NCBI GenBank assembly: GCA_011317545.1
Contig: WUJK01000007.1
Location: 2,170,001 to 2,234,000, forward strand
DNA length: 64,000 bases
Origin: Coniella vitis
Lineage: Eukaryota; Ascomycota; Sordariomycetes; Diaporthales; Schizoparmaceae
Direction of reading: 5' to 3'
Shown: positions 33,636 to 45,456 of the stretch, piece by piece
Numbering within the stretch: the stretch's first letter is position 1
Layout of the letters: every line of letters begins with the position of its first letter
Translations under genes and position numbers: made by a program
The notes under the pieces: model-generated
Databases searched by the model: none
What the model was told of the DNA's origin: nothing
What the model saw: the letters and a program-made list of their open reading frames with translations, nothing else

Positions 33636-34589
33636 ACTGGCTACCAGCAAATCTTGGGCTGCTTAGTTAGGAAGAAAGTCTGAACACCAATAGACACAAA
33701 GCTGCTGAGGATATGTCTGCCAAGATGACTGGAAATTGCGACGAGAGTGTGGCGGAAAAAAAAAAGAGGCCAGGCTGGCAGAATACCAGGACAGACGTTG
33801 CCTTAACCCAGAGTTTAGACGCCTGTCTACCACAAAAGGTCTCCGAGTTCCTGCTCAAGATTGACTAAGAGATGAATCACAAAGCGCAACCAGAGACGCC
33901 GGCTCAGAAACTTCTCACACCTGCAAAAAAAAGAAAAGAGGGTATCATGGTATGGGTTGTTGTAGTTAGTTTGAAGCCTTTCCACGGAAGTCGGAGGGAG
34001 GAAGGATGTCTCAATATCTGTCTTTCTTCAGAAACCCTGTCAACAAGTTCCGTCAATCTGGCAAGAGGCTCTACCCCTGTCGCACAGTGCGTTCTGTGCT
34101 ACTATGTATAAAACGGGGTAAGGGAGCACAGAAGCTTTCTGGACCCCAGAATCGGGGCCGAGCTTGCAACGGGTGGCTTATAGACGGTACACATTGCTGT
34201 ACCTGACGAAGATACTGCTTCCACACCTTCCTCTACATCAACATATGACCTCGGTATGTATGAATGCATTCAACTGCTGAGATCGTAATATTTACTTTTC
34301 TCATATATCCGACTCCTTGTTGAAGCATGCGCTTGCCTGGCGTTGGGGATAAGGAGAGAGAATAAATACAATCTGCGCGTACTATGTACTATGTACTATG
34401 TACTAGTAGCTAGGTACCAGCTCTTGTGCTAAAATAGGAGGGCGTAGCCCAAGCTCCACATTTCTCCAAACCACGTCGACATCTTTTGGAGAGCCCAAGC
34501 TATTTCGTCGAGGCCATCCTTCTCAAGCCCACGTGAAGCAAACAGCCCAGAACAACTGCAGCCGGCCTGGATGGTCAACGCCTGTACAA
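33636..34589. other. Divergent promoter region (lectin / alg8)
   Basis: This 954 bp lies upstream of both genes. The only repeat is the TACTATG heptamer array at 34380-34406. No gene seen. Confidence 0.5.
34380..34406. repeat. TACTATG heptamer tandem array
   Basis: Three perfect TACTATG units (34380-34400) followed by TACTAG. It lies about 185 bp before the alg8 start codon. The junctions recreate the 10-mer TACTATGTAC found singly in other intergenic regions of the window. Confidence 0.8.
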
Positions 34590-36321
34590 ATGGCAGAAAT
34601 CTCACCATCTCTCACTCAATGCGCAATTGTTGCTGCAGCGTTCAAGGTCCTCCTCTTTCCAGCATAGTAAGCCCTACTGTCCTCCTTTTTGTGAGCCGTT
34701 CCGTGGGACGGGCCGCCTGGCAGCTGGCCGTGATCTGATACCATGCGCCCTAAAACAGCAAGTCTACGGATTTTGAGGTCCATCGCAACTGGCTTGCCAT
34801 CACACATAGTCTACCAATCTGGGACTGGTACTACGAGGAGACTTCAGAATGGACGCTAGACTATCCGCCTTTCTTCGCATACTTCGAATGGGCCCTATCC
34901 CAAATTGCCAAGCTCGTTGACCCGGCCATGCTGAAGGTGTACAACTTGGGTCATGGCAGCTGGCAGACTGTGTACTTCCAGAGAGCAACTGTGATTGCCA
35001 CAGAGCTGGTTCTGGTGGCTGCTCTACAAATGTGCGTTATATGTGCCGTGCTGCACTATAGTATGTGACTGGGATTGGGCGATTCTAACCTATATAGGTT
35101 TGTTGACTCTTCACATGGAACCTCCAAGAAAGCGGCGCAAGCGGCTGCCATATCCATTCTTCTCTCACCTGGCCTTCTCATCATCGACCATATTCATTTC
35201 CAGTACAATGGTTGCATGTATGGGCTCCTCATTGCCTCTCTCGTCCTGGCACGGAGGCAATCGGGCTATCTGGCTAGCGGCCTGTTGTTTGCTGTCCTCC
35301 TTTGCATGAAGCACATTTATGCCTACTTGGCCCCCGCCTACTTCGTCTTCCTCTTGAGGGCCTACTGTTTATCAGCTCGTTCGGTTTTCAGTATCCAGTG
35401 GCTCAATAGTATCAAACTTGGCGGAGGCATTGCGACCATTCTCGGCTTGGCATTCGGTCCGTTTGCACTCAAGGACCAGATTCCTCAGATCCTCAGCAGG
35501 CTTTTCCCCTTCGCAAGAGGCCTCTGCCACGCATACTGGGCCCCAAATGTTTGGGCCATGTACTCATTTTCTGATAGAGTGCTGATCTATCGTAAGTCCT
35601 GAGGCATAATCACTACACGCCATGTCGCCTTTTGCCAAGAGTTTACTGACGTTGGTTAGTTGCACCACATCTTGGACTACCTGTGAAAGCGGATGCACTC
35701 AACAGCGTCACTCGCGGTCTTGTCGGGGATACGGCGTTCGCCGTGCTGCCCGAGATATCTCCCAATGTCTGCTTTGCCCTGACACTGGCGACCATGTTCC
35801 CGCCGCTTGTCAGGCTTTTTTCCCACGCAACCTGGGAGAACTTCATTGGGGCAGTTACTCTTTGCGGGTACTCGTCATTTCTCTTTGGGTGGCACGTTCA
35901 CGAAAAGGCCATCCTGCTCGTCATCATCCCTTTCAGCTTGATTGCGCTCAAGGATAGACGCTATTTTGGTGCATTCCGGCCTCTTGCCGTGGCTGGACAT
36001 GTGTCTTTGTTTCCACTTCTCTTCACTCCTGCCGAATTTCCCATCAAGACCATCTATACCATCTTCTGGCTGGTCTTGTTCCTGATGGGTTTTGACCGTC
36101 TGGCTCCAGCTTCCAAGGCTCCGAGGTTTTTCCTATTTGATCGATGCAATACTCTCTACATTGCCGTAAGCATTCCGCTGATTGCTTACTGCTCTTTGAT
36201 TCACGAGATTGTGTTTGGCAAGAGCTATGAGTTCCTGCCGCTCATGTTTACCAGTTCATATTCGGCCATAGGAGTCGTAGGAAGCTGGATCGGGTTCCTG
36301 ACTGTGTTTTTCACGTCATGA
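34590..36321 (+). CDS. alg8: Dolichyl-P-Glc:Glc1Man9GlcNAc2-PP-dolichol alpha-1,3-glucosyltransferase (Alg8)
   Basis: ER polytopic glycosyltransferase that adds the second glucose to the lipid-linked N-glycan precursor. Exons 34590-34666, 34759-35031, 35098-35591 and 35660-36321 give 501 aa. Diagnostic blocks are YKSTDFEVHRNWLAITHSLP, EWTLDYPPFFAYFEWALSQI, IDHIHFQYNGCMYGLL, FAFGP-like GLAFGPFALKDQIPQIL, CHAYWAPNVWAMY, and GWHVHEKAIL. The luminal STDFEVHRNW loop carries the catalytic Asp of GT57 enzymes. Around 11-13 hydrophobic segments are visible. The STDFEVHRNWLAIT and HFQYNG details favour Alg8 over its homologue Alg6, though this is a judgement from memory of family motifs. Confidence 0.92.
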
Positions 36322-36450
36322 TTGAGGCGGGAGGAGTTGTCTATAATATGCAAATAATCAACAAGACGATGATTCTAGATCTGTCTACGATGATCACCAG
36401 TCTGTAATAGCACCAGCAACGTACCTTGCCTGGAAACCAATGGTGTGCAA

Positions 36451-36483
36451 TTTTTTTTTTTTTTTTTTGTTTTTTTTTGTTTT
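36451..36483 (+). repeat. Interrupted poly-T tract
   Basis: Eighteen T, a G, nine T, a G, then four T. It sits downstream of the alg8 stop codon and is probably a simple-sequence tract. Confidence 0.85.
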
Positions 36484-37197
36484 GTTCGTGACTTGAGAAC
36501 CAGATGTGCTTTGCTTTGTGGTTACGATCAAACTGTAAACTTGCGGCAGAACTAGATACGCTTCGTCAATCATGTTGAACGGCTACTATACAAAGTGAAA
36601 TATGCGGAATGCCTAGCGGTCCGCTTGCAAGAAGTTGAGCGCGTACAGATGACGCAAGTGCGGTTTCCTGATTCAACGGTATCAGAGGATTTCACTGGCA
36701 TTCCACGCCGAATGGTTGATCTCCAAGACATTTTGAGGTTAGTATGCGATGCAGGCTACGCACTGGACAGTGACAAGAACGATGTCGGTGATTGCAGTGA
36801 CGGTGATAACGTGGCGATGCTGTATTTGCACGCAAGAGAGGCAGGAGTTACTGGGTTGGCAAGAATGGTGGGTGTGCAAGACCGGGGCAAGGAAAGTGTT
36901 GTGCATCAGGAGGAGCTGCGGTCACATAAGTGCGTAGAAGCTGCTTGAGACGGCTCGAAAGTAGCTAGATACATGGCATGCTGGGTTGTGCTGCTGACGC
37001 AGATCAAAACAAGCCCAAATATGGCTGGGCGTTTAGGTGGACGTGGTGGTGATGGAGCAGAGGCATCAGGATGAGGGCTTGTAGGGTTCGATGGGGAGCG
37101 GAGGAACCACAGGCAGACAGCCGCTAGTCTTTGAGCAGGGATCATGGGTGGCATCCCTGTCCGCGCACGCCGGGACTGGGACTAATAGCAAAGACTT

Positions 37198-37227
37198 GGA
37201 CTGGGACTGGGACTGGGACTGGGACTG
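37198..37227. repeat. GGACTG hexamer minisatellite (5 units)
   Basis: Five perfect GGACTG units in tandem, about 540 bp upstream of the itc1 start codon, likely in its leader or promoter. Confidence 0.85.
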
Positions 37228-37462
37228 GCCATGCCGTTTAGACACGGACACACACCTTCACTGCTGCACCTCTACCCAAAATTTGTTTTCGTTTCACGAC
37301 CACTTCTCCTTCTCTCCTCTCCCCACCACTACCTCTTGGACCCGTCACCACTGCGCTCGTCCTCAACCCCGCGCGCCCACCACCGCCCACCACCATCGCG
37401 CAGCGCCCCTGCACGCCCTCGCGCGCCTGTAGAGCAGCCTCGTGTAAGTCGGGTCTCTTCGT

Positions 37463-37492
37463 CCGTGTCCGTGGCCGTGGCCGTGGCCGTGG
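37463..37492. repeat. CCGTGG hexamer minisatellite
   Basis: CCGTGT followed by four CCGTGG units. It lies within 300 bp of the itc1 start codon, probably in the 5' leader. Confidence 0.8.
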
Positions 37493-37765
37493 CCCACCGG
37501 GACCTGCACCCAGGACGGGTCGGTGCATTCTCTGCGCCTCCACGTCTACGCAACAGCTCTGCCACCTAGCTCCACGCTTCTCCCGCCTGCCCACGACCGC
37601 GACTCTTCTGGCACCACAGCATCTCAAATCAAACACATCCTGCCCGCCAGGTGCTTTTCGGGCATGTACCCAGACCGTAAGGCTGATCTTCAGCCTTGCA
37701 GATGATTTTCCTCCCGCGGCCTCTCCGTTAAACTCTTCGGCCCAGAGCGGCCCCTCCCCCCGGTC

Positions 37766-40700
37766 ATGGTGTGTTGCTACTCTCTACTCCTGCTTCTCGC
37801 CCTCTTGCTCCTGGCAGCGCCCAGCGCAATTGCTCACTGACTGTTCCTCAGGTCCTCTTCAAGCGGAAGCCGGTGCAGTTTTTGCAGCCGCCGTATGCAG
37901 AAGATGATCAAGAAGTGCGTACAGACTCTATCCGCGACGCGCCACCTCAGGCGCATTTAGTTACTCACGCGCCTCTTTCATAGATTTGGCACATACCTCA
38001 AACCGGCGAGGTGTTCCTCACGTACGAAGATTATCTTAACAGGTATGCCCCCTCTTTGGTCCTCAATTGCCTCCACCTCAAGAGCTAACTTGCGTCCAGG
38101 CTGGACTTCTACAAGCAGGTGCGTCTTTGCGCCGCTGGCTTGGCGCAAACCAACCAGACTCAGTCCCACTAACCTTGACCTCTTCCACTATGCAGAAACG
38201 ATTCATATGCCAGATTACAGGTCATTCAGGTCTCAACTTTTTCGAGGCCCTAGAGTCAGAGGTTCGTTCAAGTCATGCATTCGTACTCCCTTGGCGGGTG
38301 ACGTGTTGACACCCAGTCAGCTTGCTGGCGCGCAGGAAGTGGAGCAGGCGTTCCCTGAACCCTTGAAGGGTCCCATTCTACGTCGCGTCCAATTCCAAAC
38401 CATCTCGCGCATCGACAACTTGGTCGACAGACTCTACGATGAGTTCAAATCCGACTTTTACCCCGGCGAGCACGTCACTGTCTCCGTTATAACCGGCGAG
38501 CGACTGACCGGTGTCGTAAGAGATAAGGCACGATTCGGCAGCAAGTGCCTCGCCGATGGTACCATGAGCATGCCGTTTTCCCGATACTTTGTTAGTCTGG
38601 ACGACCGCGATGACGAGGAAGCCGTTGTCGACGACCACAACATTTGGCGTGACAGGAAGATCTTCACAAAGTCGGTGCTGCGATCCTTCATAAAAAAGAC
38701 TGTCACACGAGAAGCATGGACCGGAGCGCCCTGGCTAGTCAAGGAGGAAATTGCCGCCCAGTACAAGATAGACACCCGCATTCCGAACCACTTGCGATGG
38801 GAATTCAAATTGAACGAGCGTAAGCTCGCTCAAACACAGAAGAGGCTTTCCAACCAAATATCAGGCAATGTCCACGATGCAAATGGGATGCCGAATGGAT
38901 TTCAAGGACCAGTCCGGCTACCAGAGCTCAAACCTGCAACTAGGCCTCCAAAAGTCCCCAAGACGCACAGCCAAAACGGAGATGCAGGCCATGGAGGCAA
39001 AGGCAACAAGACGCTCTTTGCCAGACCAGATGCTAGCCAGTTTATGCATCTTCCAATGCCGGGCAATCCTTTCCAATTCCCGCTATCCTTCCGCAACAGC
39101 CAACTGCCGAACATGCCACCAGCAATTTCTCAGCCAGAACCACCCCCACCCCCACCGCCGCCGAAGTACCCCATTGAGGACCTCAGAATCGAACCTGGAA
39201 ATATGGTCAGGCCGCCACTCAAGTTCATGTGTCAAGATGCGCCGGTGGAAGTAGAGAAGAAAGCTGCGAACGGGGACATCTTGATGAAATCCGTGGGTTT
39301 TTTTTTGGAAACCTGGGACACGCTCAACGTCTATTGCGAAATTTTTCAGCTCGACTCTTTCACATTCGATGATTTCGTGGAGGCCATGCGAATCGCCTCT
39401 ACGGACGTCAGGGTCCAATTGTTCGATGAGATTCACTGCGCCGTGCTAAAAGTCTTGGTGCATTCGGAAGCAGATGGCGGCAAGGTCCAATTCAGGTTGC
39501 CTGAGATTGAGCAGGAAGAAGACAGCGAAGAAGAGGGTGACGATGAAGAGGTAGAAGATGAGGATGAAGAGCGAGACCCCACACCTCAACCTGCTGCGCG
39601 CGCGACAAGGAGCAGCATGGCCAAGCTTGAAGCAGAGAGATTGAAGGCCGAGGCTGAGGCAGCAGAGAAGGAGGAAAAGGAACTGGAAAATGCACCCAAG
39701 CACCGCGCCGAAGAGATACTTGCCAGCTACGATTGGCTTGACCACCTGAGGAAGCGACATTTCAGAGATGGCGGATGGGAAACAATCATGGTGGGGCTCA
39801 TACATCAACTCTCCAAGGATGAGCGGCGAAAGGCAGTGTGCGAAGAACTGCTCATCCAGTTGGTGCCTCGCGATGTTGAACCTAGCCTGGAATCAGTCCG
39901 GAAACAGTACGCAGTCCTGGATGTCAACCATCGGATTCAGGCTCTCCAAATTCTCTGCTTATTGACGGCAGAAACGAAAGCTGTTCGTAAATACATGGAA
40001 GACTGCAGCGAGCAGATGACGTCCTTCCGCAAGGACAAGATCGATTGGCAACGACAACGCAAGCAAGCGTGAGTGTGGACATTACGAAAAATTTGATGAC
40101 GAGACGACTGACAATATTCTTAGTCTCGAGGAGCTCAAAGCTCTCAACGAGGAGCGCAAGATACAGCTGCCTGATAACCTTCCGCCTTCGCCTCCCCAAG
40201 ACCCACTTCGAGATGTCAACGGCGACAACAAGATGGATGACGTGGTTGAAATGACTCCGACCGAAGAAGAGATTGCGGATACGGAAGAAGATGTTCCGCG
40301 AAGTGTGGGACGCGGACTGAGACGCGCACACGATCGGGCGGCAGAGCGACAACGCCAAAAGGAAAAAGAAGAAGAGCGCAAGAAAGAGCTCGAAGCCTCC
40401 AAAGCAGCACCCAAGCAGACCAAGCAATTCTTGAAGCTATTGAAGGAGATCCAAAGGAAAGAAGACCTCGTCAAGAAATGCGAAGAAGAGATTGGAATCA
40501 TTGACAATGATCTTCGAGAGGCAGACTGCGCCCGCACGAGAGTTCTCGGCAAGGATCGATTCTGGAACCGATACTACTGGTTCGAGCGCAATGGAATGCC
40601 TTATGGCGGTTTGCCGGACAGCTCCACGGCGAATGCTGGCTATGCCAACGGTTGCATTTGGGTGCAAGGACCAGATGATCTGGAGCGCGAGGGCTATATT

Positions 40701-41258
40701 GATCTTCCTGAAGACCTCCAAAACAACTACAAGGCTCAATTTGATATGACTGTACCTGAACGCAAAGCAAAGGAAGAGGGTAATACCAGTGTTTACAACG
40801 CGAGACAGTGGGGTTATATTGACGATCCAGCCGATGTCAAGAAGCTCATCGATTGGCTAGACCCCCGGGGGTTCAATGAGCTTAAGTTGCGCAAGGAATT
40901 GGTCAACTACAGGGATAAAATCCTCAAGCACATGGAACATCGCCAGCAATATCTTGGTGTGCCTGAAGAAAAGCCCAAGGAGACGGGGGAAACCAACGGT
41001 GCCAATGTCAAGACGAACAGCGCAGGCAAGCGTATGACTACTCGGACCCGCAAGTCGCCCACACCCGAACAGCCGCAATACAAATGCCTGCAGTGGTATA
41101 ACTCAACTGCCATTGACGAGCTGGGTCACTTGCATAGTGAACCTCCTGCTCCTGCGCCGCCCAAAGCCAAGCGTGGCGGCAGCCGGAAAAAGATCGTCGA
41201 GGAAGTCGTTGAAGAAACACAGGTCCAAATGAAGACTCGCTCAAGGAAAAAGGCCTGA
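37766..41258 (+). CDS. itc1: ISWI chromatin-remodelling partner Itc1 (WAC/DDT-domain protein)
   Basis: ACF1-like subunit of an ISW2-type nucleosome-spacing complex. Exons 37766-37768, 37852-37914, 37984-38042, 38100-38118, 38196-38261, 38336-40068 and 40124-41258 give 1025 aa. The assembled N-terminus MVLFKRKPVQFLQPPY fixes the start: the intron begins directly after ATG. The WAC DNA-binding region (about 20-130) includes EIWHIPQTGEVFLTYEDYLN and RFICQITGHSGLNFFEALES. The DDT domain is at about 450-520 (GFFLETWDTLNVYCEIFQLD). An acidic stretch and a long coiled coil follow, then WSTF/WHIM-like blocks (DRFWNRYYWFERNGMPYGGL and GYIDDPADVKKLIDWLDPRG). The C-terminal 100 residues are basic with AT-hook-like KSP/KRGG patches. 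Seven exons, four under 70 nt, crowd the 5' end. Confidence 0.92.
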
Positions 41259-43216
41259 TGTTCAGTCAGAAAGCATCATTGCGCAAAGCCAACCACGATG
41301 CTAGCGACTACAGCAGCACATGAATTGTCACAAGATTCTTACTAACGCATTGTCAAAGAGCATTTACTATCGAAGGCCAGATACCGTCATTGATCGCTCA
41401 CAAGCCATCCTCATGAAAACGACTAGCAGTCTGCCATCAAAAAGAAGCAACCTATACATTAACAATGGCAACTATTGTGCTGCTGGAGAATGCGGTATAA
41501 GATTGGCAAGGCTACAAATGCCTGCTGGTAACACAACCGACACGCCTCATGGCAAGAATCGAGGTGTGCTGTTACTTGGATTTTTTGGACCAAGATGCTT
41601 AGTTTTCACGTTTTTAAAAGAGTCATGAGCCTAAGAGGCGATAACGCAGTCTCAAGAGAGAAAAAGGAAAGAAAAAAGCCAAAGAATCTAAAAGGATGTA
41701 GGAAGCTCACGATGCATGATCGGAGGCATGTTGTAAGCTTTCTGCAATGGCATAGCATAGCAGCTTTTATTTTCGAGTAGCAAAAAGTTAGCTCCTTGGA
41801 ATAGGATTGGATCTACCTCTAACTTTGGTGGACTTATCCTGTTATTCACATCTGTCTCCGATAGGTTATTGTCTAGTTTGTAGATGATTCAAGGAGATCT
41901 TGAGTTTATGCAAGTGTAAGCACTCACTAGCTAACCAGTGCACTGATATATAGAGCTAGGCTATAATGCATTGAAATACCTGTCTGATAATTGTCGAATA
42001 TACGGCTTTCAATTCTCCAACAAGCGAAATTTTGAATTTAATAGTATACATATATCTAAGGTGAATGATATGGGTTTTCTCTTTCTCCATGGTACTCTTT
42101 GTGCTGTAGCAGAGGTTCTCTTAGAAGAGCATGTAGGATCATCTATCTTCGCGCAGTTTACCTGCGCCAATGACCATGGAAGATGAACTGCTATTACTCT
42201 TCAAATTTGTTTCATCCTTGGTAAATGGATTGATGCCAGGCTATATTCCCCCCCCCCCCCCCAAAAAAAAAGACCAGCCAAATTATAGGTATCAATTGCG
42301 GGAATCATAATAGCTTAAGGGCTTCCAGTGAGAGCTGCTATTTATCGTCGAGCCTGACCACCACAGAGACGCGACCAATGTGCCCAGGAACGCTGCGGCA
42401 AGCAGGCTCAAGCAAGACTGGAGTATGGAATCACGGTGATAATTGGTCTTCATACGGCAAGCGGAGACGATGCTATATCAGCTGCAATCGATTTGAGCAC
42501 TGCAGATCTACAGTTGTGAGCCACAGAGTGCCATCCGGAGGATCATGTACGAGGCATAGCGAGCTAACGGACCCTATGGTCCATTACACAAGGATGCACA
42601 GACGGTGGCTGCCGTACCGAATGAATTTGGTGCATCCTTAACATTGTGACAAGCCAAGTACAACCCAAAGGATGTGCTGTCAATAGTAGGATCTACAATA
42701 GTATTGCGTCAAAAACTCGGGTGACATGTGTCTTGTCAGCCTCCAGATTGGCTATCCTACTGCGATTGTACGATATATGCAAGTTCTTAGTATTTACGTT
42801 GCTGCAAAGTCAGACTAACGCGATATTTTGACCTGCAAGTCGATGCGCTGCGCGTCCTCCGTCCTCGAAGAAACGACTTGATACTCAATGACAACGCTTT
42901 ATTCAACAGGAAAAGAGTTTGACATGGGTTTCATTCTTTTAGCTGGCGGAAGTTGCAATTCCTATGTGTTTGTATGACAGAGCCCTCGCGGCAACTGATG
43001 AAGTTTTGCGCCCGTCTGCCGAGGGCGCAGCAGCCTAGTGCATCAGCCTCCAACCGCACTGGGGAAGATCACGTGTGCTATGCACGGACCATCCACAAAT
43101 CTCCGCTTGACTTCTATCCGCCCGCCTGCAACTCAGATTTTACATTCGAACCTTTTGACGAAAGAAGCAGGACAACGACATTTTGAGGCAGCACCATCAA
43201 GGACCGGTTGCCCAAC
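41259..43216. other. Gene-free, AT-richer intergenic region
   Basis: About 1.96 kb between itc1 and rps18. From about 41700 to 42850 the base composition is visibly AT-richer than elsewhere and ORFs are short. It contains a C15A9 tract at 42248-42271. The last 250 bp form the rps18 promoter and leader. No transposon ends, protein family or tRNA is recognised. Confidence 0.5.
42248..42271 (+). repeat. C15-A9 homopolymer junction
   Basis: Fifteen C followed directly by nine A within the AT-rich spacer. It may be a mutational product or a mis-sized homopolymer in the assembly. Confidence 0.8.
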
Positions 43217-43922
43217 ATGTCTCTCGTGTCGGGCGAGAAGGTAATTACCCATCAGCATAGTCGATCTTACGATAGCCATGTACTGACATACCACTTTCTT
43301 GCGAACAGTCGAACTTCCAGTTCATCCTCCGTCTGCTCAACACCAACGTTGACGGCAAGCAGAAGGTCGTCTACGCCCTTACCAAGATCAAGGGTGTCGG
43401 TCGCCGTTACTCCAACCTCGTCTGCAAGAAGGCCGATGTCGACCTGAACAAGCGCGCCGGAGAGCTCACCTGTATGAATCACCACGCCGCCGCCGCGAGA
43501 GTTTTGAAATTTCAATCCAGACGAGACAAAGGAATACTAACCAAAAACTTTTCCATAGCCGAGGAGCTCGAGCGTATCGTCACCATCATCCAGAACCCCA
43601 CCCAGTACAAGATTCCCAGCTGTACGATATCCCGAATCCCGAACCTCGACTCGCGGACGAGCGGTATAGAGAGCAAGATTTGCTAACATGAAGGAATACA
43701 GGGTTCCTTAACCGACAGCGCGACATTGTCGACGGCAAGGACTACCAAGTTCTCGCCAACGGTGTCGACTCCAAGCTCCGTGATGATCTTGAGCGCCTGA
43801 AGAAGATCCGCGCCCACCGTGGTCTCCGTCACTACTGGGGCCTCCGTGTCCGCGGTCAGCACACCAAGACCACTGGTCGCCGCGGTCGGACCGTCGGTGT
43901 CTCCAAGAAGAAGGGTGGTTAA
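43217..43922 (+). CDS. rps18: 40S ribosomal protein S18 (uS13)
   Basis: Small-subunit head protein contacting the P-site tRNA and the B1 bridge. Exons 43217-43240, 43309-43471, 43559-43621 and 43702-43922 give 156 aa, the normal length. It reads MSLVSGEKSNFQFILRLLNT, then VYALTKIKGVGRRYSNLVCK (helix-two-turn-helix), SEELERIVTIIQNPTQYKIP, WFLNRQRDIVDGKDYQ and the C-terminal LRHYWGLRVRGQHTKTTGRR. Codon choice is strongly C-ending, as in highly expressed genes. The 8-codon first exon followed by an intron is typical of ribosomal protein genes. Confidence 0.98.
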
Positions 43923-44415
43923 AGAATTTCGATGGTTATCTCTGGCGTCCCGGTCGATTGTGGGGATGGGTCTTTGGAGGGATACTACTACAGGGTTTTC
44001 TTGCAACATTGCTACTATGTGGTGCAATGTATTCATGGCTTTGCGAAATTACGGGTCTACCGATAACAGCATCGAAAACGGCACTGCGGTCTCTAGCACT
44101 GGGCTGGAGGAGAAAACGGTATCCCTCTGAGAACGAAAATGGGCTTGTGGAATTGAATTCAGCATTTGAACACAACTGCTTCTGCGCCATGTCTTGATAC
44201 TGACTGTGAAGGAATGTGGACATGCCGAAAGGCCTCTCACATTGTCTGTCAAGCTATAAGACATATAGAGCCCCCTAATCCCATCACTTCAAATCGCGGG
44301 AATCTTCTAGTCGAGATTTTGCTGTGAAACTACGCACGTAATCAGCACGATGGACGACTCAAATGAAATTCGATGGAGATGCCAATTTTGGTGATATTCG
44401 TATGCAGATTTGTGT
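43923..44415. other. Convergent 3' region of rps18 and sdo1
   Basis: This 493 bp lies between two stop codons and should hold both 3' UTRs. Small ORFs here are not supported. Confidence 0.5.
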
Positions 44416-45456
44416 TTATTCATCTTCTGTCGTGACAGCTGCATCTAGTACTTCCACCCTTCCCTGACCTTTTGTCTCATCTGCTATGAAATCAGACAAG
44501 CCCTTGTATGCCCCAGGTTCGACGAATCCAACCACCTCCCATTCACTTCCAAGCACATCCTGCGTCTCGACCTGTTCTATAAACCCAAGGATCTTGTCTT
44601 TGACTGTGCCAGAGGTCTTCTTCTCTCCGTCCTCGTCCCCGCCCACGTCTTCATCCACATCTCCTTTCTTGCCCTTCTTGCCTTTCTTGCTGCCTTTACT
44701 ACCTTCTTTAGCCTTCGCGGGAGCAGGTATCTTGACGGATTGCTTCAGCACATTTGTGGCGCATGTAATCCGCAATCGCATGCGTGCTCTCGCAACCGGA
44801 ATGGGCTGATTTGCAATCAAAGCCTTGATGGCCACCAGAGCCTGGCTTTTGGCGCTCTTAGTTGTTACCACACCGGTCCACACATGTTCCTTTTCCTTGA
44901 CAGGTCGCGGTTTCGCCTCGCCGTCCTCACCTGCTGTGGGTGTACCCGCGCCGCTCGCTACGTTACTGCCCACGGCTTTGTTATTGCTGTCCTTTTCATT
45001 TCTGTCTTGATGTGCCTTTTGCGACAGCATGTCCAGTGCCTTCTCGATCATGCCCGTAGTGTATACTCTTTTCGTGCGCGGGTCAACGAGTTTGCTCGCG
45101 ACGATGCTAATCACCTCGGCGTGGACGCGCTCCAGCTCGGCGGTGCGCTCTCTGTCGCCGACTTGGATATCGCCCTTGTTGAGAATCTCGAGGATAATGT
45201 CGTCCCGTTTGACGCCCTTGCCAAAGGACTTTTCGAGCTGTGCGTTGGGCGCGGTGGCGCCCTTGGCGACGTCGAGAAAAACGTTTGTGATTTGCAGGAC
45301 ATTGTCAAGGTCCGTTTCAACGCCCTGCCGCCACTCGAGCACCTTGTTCTTGTAGCAGGCGATTTCAAAACGTTGCTTGCCCTTTTTTAGGCGCACCAAA
45401 CTGACGTTGGTCAGTTTGATCTGGTTCGAGGGCTGGTTGATTTGTCCGCCCGGCAT
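44416..45456 (-). CDS. sdo1: Ribosome maturation protein Sdo1 (SBDS family)
   Basis: Factor that, with the GTPase Efl1, evicts Tif6/eIF6 from pre-60S subunits. Single exon, 346 aa from ATG 45456. The SBDS N-terminal domain is clear: INQPSNQIKLTNVSLVRLKK, RFEIACYKNKVLEWRQGVE, DNVLQITNVFLDVAKG, followed by the central three-helix domain (FGKGVKRDDIILEILNKGDI and RTKRVYTTGMIEKAL). The protein is about 100 residues longer than yeast Sdo1 (about 250 aa). The extra length comes from a Ser/Gly/Lys linker at about 155-195 and a K/E-rich insertion (KGSKKGKKGKKG) at about 255-290 inside the C-terminal part, which ends EWEVVGFVEPGAYKGLSDFI. Confidence 0.95.
   Translation of the reverse strand: MPGGQINQPSNQIKLTNVSLVRLKKGKQRFEIACYKNKVLEWRQGVETDLDNVLQITNVFLDVAKGATAPNAQLEKSFGKGVKRDDIILEILNKGDIQVGDRERTAELERVHAEVISIVASKLVDPRTKRVYTTGMIEKALDMLSQKAHQDRNEKDSNNKAVGSNVASGAGTPTAGEDGEAKPRPVKEKEHVWTGVVTTKSAKSQALVAIKALIANQPIPVARARMRLRITCATNVLKQSVKIPAPAKAKEGSKGSKKGKKGKKGDVDEDVGGDEDGEKKTSGTVKDKILGFIEQVETQDVLGSEWEVVGFVEPGAYKGLSDFIADETKGQGRVEVLDAAVTTEDE

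Larger units (their letters stand above)
36322..37765. other. Intergenic region and leader of the itc1 gene
   Basis: About 1.44 kb between alg8 and itc1. It includes a long T tract (36451-36483) 130 bp after the alg8 stop, a GGACTG hexamer array (37198-37227) and a CCGTGG array (37463-37492). The 37230-37760 part is C/T-rich on the plus strand, as in fungal 5' leaders. No separate gene is seen. Confidence 0.5.

Noticed and set aside
41971..42186. 71-codon ORF in the AT-rich island, possible transposon remnant
   Set aside because: No transposase or reverse-transcriptase motif; too short to support.
44740..45390. 216-codon plus ORF opposite sdo1
   Set aside because: Antisense shadow of the strongly supported Sdo1 gene.
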